A stretch of DNA of 64,000 bases, taken from positions 5,022,001-5,086,000 of the forward strand of contig NZ_CP046172.1 of assembly GCF_011801145.1 (NCBI RefSeq). The letters are read 5' to 3'. Source of the DNA: Nocardia arthritidis. GTDB taxonomy: Bacteria; Actinomycetota; Actinomycetes; Mycobacteriales; Mycobacteriaceae. Positions 61,190 to 64,000 of this stretch are shown in pieces. The position numbers and the translations under genes are program-made. Below the pieces are notes generated by a model that made no database searches, was not told the origin of the DNA, and worked only from the letters and a program-made list of their open reading frames with translations. Numbering within the stretch: the first letter of the stretch is position 1; the number at the start of each line of letters is the position of its first letter.

Positions 61190-63783
61190 GGGCGGGGGCC
61201 GCCGTGTTCGAGCCGGAGCAGGAAATCGACCCAACCCGCAACGCCGACAGCGTAATCCGCGCCATAGGCCGTTGTCGTCTCGTCGGCGGCGAGTAGGCGG
61301 CCGCCGTGTATTCCGGCGCGCGCCGCCAGCGCCGCGGCGATATCTTCGGCTCGTTCGCGGTAGTGGTGGTCGCCGGTGGCCGCGTACATGTCCAGGAGTA
61401 GTTCACCGCTGCCCGCGAGTCCGTGGCACATCGTGGATCCGGCCATCCAGCGACGGGCCCACACGGCGTCGGCCGCCCGCTCGGCCCAGTGCAGGGCCTG
61501 CTGGTCGCCGGTGCATTGCCAGTACCGCAGCAGGAAGGCGCCGATGCCGGCCGATCCGCTGCACCAATGGTCGAGCAGCCGGGTCCGGTCGCGCGGTCCG
61601 ATCGGCCACAGCGCGCCCACCTCGGTGTCGACGCCGACCGTACCCAGGGTTTCGGCCGCCTCGGCGGCCAACCGGACCCAGTCCGGCCGATCCAGTCGGG
61701 TACCCGCGGCGAGCAGGAAGGCCCCGATGCCGGCCGTACCGTGCGCGAACCCGTAGTCGACGAATCCCGCGTAACGCGAACCGAATTCGTTCGGGACCGG
61801 CCAGCCGAGTGCACCGTCCCGGTATTCGGCCCGCTCGGCTAGCCGCGCGGCGTATTCCGCCGCACGGTCGCGGAATATCGGTGATCCGGTCGAGGTCCAG
61901 AGCAGCAGTGCCGCGCAGCCCGCCCCGGCCAGGCCGTGGGTGATGTCCGGACTCGGCCCGTCCGGCGGGACCTGGGCGAACAGCTCCACGCCCGCATGCA
62001 CGAGATCCTCGGCACCCAGCACTCGGCCCGCCGCGCACAGCGCGACGGCGGTGCCCGAACGGCCGATGTACAAGCCGGGCAACGGATTACGCTGCGCCCC
62101 GAGTCTGCGCACGATCCAATCGGCGACAAGCCGCAACGCGACCCTGCCCCGGTCGTCACCGGCCTCGGTGATCCGGGTCAGCGTGCCGAGCACCCCGGCC
62201 GCGCCGTTGTAGAGATTGCACGGATCGTTTCGCCGACCGCCGTTGCTCGTCGGCGCCAACCGCTCCGGGTCGTCGGGGGTGATCGAACCGAGCAGGTAGT
62301 CGATGCCGTCGGCCAACAGGCGATCGCCGCCGGTCGACCGGCGGCGACGGGTGTTCGGGCGGGGGTTGTCGGTGGTCAAGAAGGCGCGAACCCGATCGAG
62401 GGACCAGCGCGCCGTCGGGTCGTCGTCGAGCAGACCGAGCAGCAACGGCGCGGCCGCGGCGATATCACCGTCGGTTTCGGCAGCCGCCTCGAGCAGCAGG
62501 GCGAGCCGTTCCCGGTTACTTCGGCCGGGCGAATCATCGGGCGCGAGACCGGGTTTGGCACCGGTACAGAGCAGGAAGAAGATGGCGCCGAGCGCATGCA
62601 TATCCGCCGCCGGGCTGGCCGGGGCGCCCGAAACCTGTTCCGGTGCGGCGCAATCCGGCGTCCAGCCGGACATCGGCGTGTCACCGGGCCCGCGGGCGAA
62701 TTCGAGATCGATCAGGACCACTGTGCCGTCCGGGCGGACCATCACATTCGAGGCCGAAAGATCGCTCAGTACAACATTTTCCGCGTGCACCGCGGCGATG
62801 GCCGCGGTAAGCCGCAGCGCGATGGCTCGCCAGTCCGGCACGCCGTACTGACGGCGGCGCCATTCGAATAGCGTTGTGCCCGCGATCAACTCCTCGACCA
62901 GGAACAGATCGCCCTCCTGCTCGAATAACGCGTGCAGGCGCGGCGTCACACCCGAATGGGCGAGCAGCTCGAGCATCCGCGCCTCATTACGCCTGGCATC
63001 CTGCACATTCCAGCCGTGCGGCCCGTCACCGACCCCGGCCCTCGCCTGTTTGATGATCACCTCGGCGCCGGTCAAGCGGTCGGTCGCCTCGAAGACACCG
63101 CCCTTGTTGGCGTGCGCTATCGCCCGACGCACCTCGAATCGGTTCGCGAGCAGTACGCACTCGACCATGCCGCCGGACGGTCGAGTCGGCTCGAACGGGT
63201 CGAGCGCCCAGGGCGGCGGAGCGAACCACGCGTCCCGCCTGTCCTCGACCAAGCTGGCGTCCGGCGCGGTGACCACCGCGAGGTAGCCACCGTCGCTGCC
63301 GAGCGTCTCTTCGGCGACGAACGCCCCGTATCGGTAGTGGACCAGACTGCCCGCGGCGTAGGGGCGGTCGGACAGAATCGTCGGCCCGGCGAATCCGGCG
63401 GTGACCTCGTGCAGTCGCGCCGCCAGGGCTCTGAGCTGATCGTCATCGGCCGGATAGATCGTGATGAACTTGCCCGCGCCGCCGCGCGGATAATCGGCCG
63501 AATTCAGCTTCCGGACACCGTCGAGCGAGGCCGCGAACTTACAGATGCAGCCCGCGTCGAGCACGACGCCGAGCACGCGGTCCAGCACCGCGACAGCCGA
63601 ACCGGTCGTCGCCGAGATATGGAGTTTCCAGCCCTGACGCGGCCTGCGGTAGCGATCCGGATCGAGGTGGCACCAGAAATCATCGGTCCACAGTCGCCAA
63701 TCGGACTGTCTCGAAAGATGATTCACGGCCAGATCGACGAGCGGTGATCGCACGATCGGATCGACGGGTGAGGTATCGGCCAC
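61147..63783 (-). CDS. Class III/IV lanthionine synthetase (LanKC/LanL type)
   Basis: 878-aa trifunctional enzyme that phosphorylates and eliminates Ser/Thr in a precursor peptide and closes thioether rings. Residues 1-205: phospho-Ser/Thr lyase region. Residues about 215-465: protein-kinase domain with AHANKGGVFEATD, VIIKQ (Lys), NVVLSDLSASNVMV as catalytic loop and LIDLEFA as metal-binding segment. Residues about 490-878: LanC cyclase. Zinc ligands are visible as Cys741 (DHWCSGSAG) and Cys786-His787 (MCHGLAGSG). Retained zinc ligands point to class IV (LanL) rather than class III, whose cyclase lacks them. Translation begins at GTG with a poor ribosome site. A probable precursor gene lies 117 bp upstream with a hairpin between. 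The tail carries two Cys (EPCYGTRCEI). Confidence 0.93.
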   Translation of the reverse strand: MADTSPVDPIVRSPLVDLAVNHLSRQSDWRLWTDDFWCHLDPDRYRRPRQGWKLHISATTGSAVAVLDRVLGVVLDAGCICKFAASLDGVRKLNSADYPRGGAGKFITIYPADDDQLRALAARLHEVTAGFAGPTILSDRPYAAGSLVHYRYGAFVAEETLGSDGGYLAVVTAPDASLVEDRRDAWFAPPPWALDPFEPTRPSGGMVECVLLANRFEVRRAIAHANKGGVFEATDRLTGAEVIIKQARAGVGDGPHGWNVQDARRNEARMLELLAHSGVTPRLHALFEQEGDLFLVEELIAGTTLFEWRRRQYGVPDWRAIALRLTAAIAAVHAENVVLSDLSASNVMVRPDGTVVLIDLEFARGPGDTPMSGWTPDCAAPEQVSGAPASPAADMHALGAIFFLLCTGAKPGLAPDDSPGRSNRERLALLLEAAAETDGDIAAAAPLLLGLLDDDPTARWSLDRVRAFLTTDNPRPNTRRRRSTGGDRLLADGIDYLLGSITPDDPERLAPTSNGGRRNDPCNLYNGAAGVLGTLTRITEAGDDRGRVALRLVADWIVRRLGAQRNPLPGLYIGRSGTAVALCAAGRVLGAEDLVHAGVELFAQVPPDGPSPDITHGLAGAGCAALLLWTSTGSPIFRDRAAEYAARLAERAEYRDGALGWPVPNEFGSRYAGFVDYGFAHGTAGIGAFLLAAGTRLDRPDWVRLAAEAAETLGTVGVDTEVGALWPIGPRDRTRLLDHWCSGSAGIGAFLLRYWQCTGDQQALHWAERAADAVWARRWMAGSTMCHGLAGSGELLLDMYAATGDHHYRERAEDIAAALAARAGIHGGRLLAADETTTAYGADYAVGVAGWVDFLLRLEHGGPRPWIAEPCYGTRCEI

Positions 63784-63826
63784 GGGTTCAACTCGATTCG
63801 ACTGCGCTGGACGGATTTCGGTGATC

Positions 63827-63878
63827 GCGGTGGGGAGATCCGATGCGACGGATGCACCTTCGAACCGCTCCCCACCGC
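63827..63878 (-). promoter_or_regulatory. Hairpin between precursor and lanthionine synthetase genes
   Basis: Perfect 11-bp inverted repeat GCGGTGGGGAG / CTCCCCACCGC with a 30-nt loop that holds a smaller ATCCG/CGGAT stem. It lies 23 bp after the precursor stop and 44 bp before the synthetase start. It probably acts as an incomplete terminator or RNA-stabilising stem so that more precursor than enzyme is made. Confidence 0.65.
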
Positions 63879-63900
63879 TCGGAGCCGAGCTCGGCCTACA

Positions 63901-64000
63901 TCAGTCCTTGGCGTGGCAGGCCGAGCCCCAGGTGGGGTCGGGCCAGATGACGGTGCCGACACCGTGATCACGTTCCGGAAGTGTCTGCAGCGCGGCCACT
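63901..64000 (-). CDS. Lanthipeptide precursor (LanA), C-terminal part
   Basis: Partial gene; the N-terminus lies beyond the right edge. The last 32 codons read a leader-like segment ALQTLPERDHGVG followed by a core-like tail VIWPDPTWGSACHAKD and stop. Leader sequences of class III/IV precursors often contain an LQxLPE-type motif, and the gene is directly upstream of the synthetase on the same strand. The core has one Cys and three possible dehydration sites (two Thr, one Ser), so at most one thioether ring can form, most simply Thr to Cys over four residues. Two Trp and two Pro are unusual for such a short core. Missing evidence: the start and any second precursor. Confidence 0.7.
   Translation of the reverse strand, partial: VAALQTLPERDHGVGTVIWPDPTWGSACHAKD

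Noticed and set aside
61147..63783. Plain Ser/Thr protein kinase
   Set aside because: The kinase domain is flanked by a lyase-type N-terminus and a zinc-binding LanC domain, and a precursor-like peptide lies upstream.

Overview
The window is a GC-rich actinomycete chromosome segment. It is most likely Nocardia or a close relative in the Mycobacteriales (inference from codon use, a mycothiol-dependent isomerase-family gene, an MAB_1171c-type membrane protein and the mixture of polyketide and lanthipeptide genes). Three biosynthetic loci are visible, separated by ordinary and partly decayed accessory genes.

Left third (1-28.7 kb, all minus strand): two translationally coupled modular polyketide synthase genes. 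The upstream one is 7114 aa with five ketosynthases; the downstream one runs off the left edge after 2448 codons. Acyltransferases alternate: modules 1 and 3 carry their own AT, modules 2 and 4 do not, and the rest has trans-AT architecture (a KS / DH-ACP-KR module split between the two proteins, then KS-cMT-ACP). No free-standing acyltransferase is in the window, so the system needs one from elsewhere. Three in-frame repeat arrays sit in the linkers, and the only ER has a broken cofactor loop. Two palindromes lie just upstream.

Middle (29-37 kb): a GNAT acetyltransferase, an arginase-family enzyme, and an HxlR regulator divergent from an imine-reductase-like oxidoreductase with a clear operator. 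Next comes tRNA-Leu(GAG), followed by a serine-recombinase remnant and a headless polymorphic-toxin fragment flanked by two immunity-type genes, then a decayed HTH/DNRLRE gene, a small secreted Cys-rich protein whose signal peptide is out of frame, and a CapA-family protein.

Second biosynthetic locus (37.1-48.4 kb, minus strand): a probable operon of a single-module highly reducing PKS (KS-AT-DH-MT-ER-KR-ACP-TE), a flavin-dependent halogenase, an alpha/beta hydrolase and a hotdog thioesterase. The first three genes overlap by ATGA. The predicted product is a C-methylated, highly reduced, possibly halogenated polyketide released by the thioesterase.

Right third (48.4-64 kb): a divergent XRE regulator / ImmA-IrrE-like metalloprotein / MAB_1171c membrane protein set, a P1-family peptidase whose promoter shares an ATGCACAT-type motif with the XRE/PKS intergenic region, a perfect 20-bp inverted repeat, a MerR-controlled SDR gene that looks leaderless, an MFS transporter, a frameshifted AraC gene, an FMN reductase, a SnoaL-like protein, a quinone oxidoreductase, a methyltransferase, a broken DUF1304 gene and a mycothiol-dependent isomerase-family protein. 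The window ends with a class IV-like lanthionine synthetase and, cut by the right edge, its probable precursor: a Trp-rich core with one cysteine, separated from the synthetase by a strong hairpin. Several small genes show single-base frame breaks, while a 21-kb ORF is intact.
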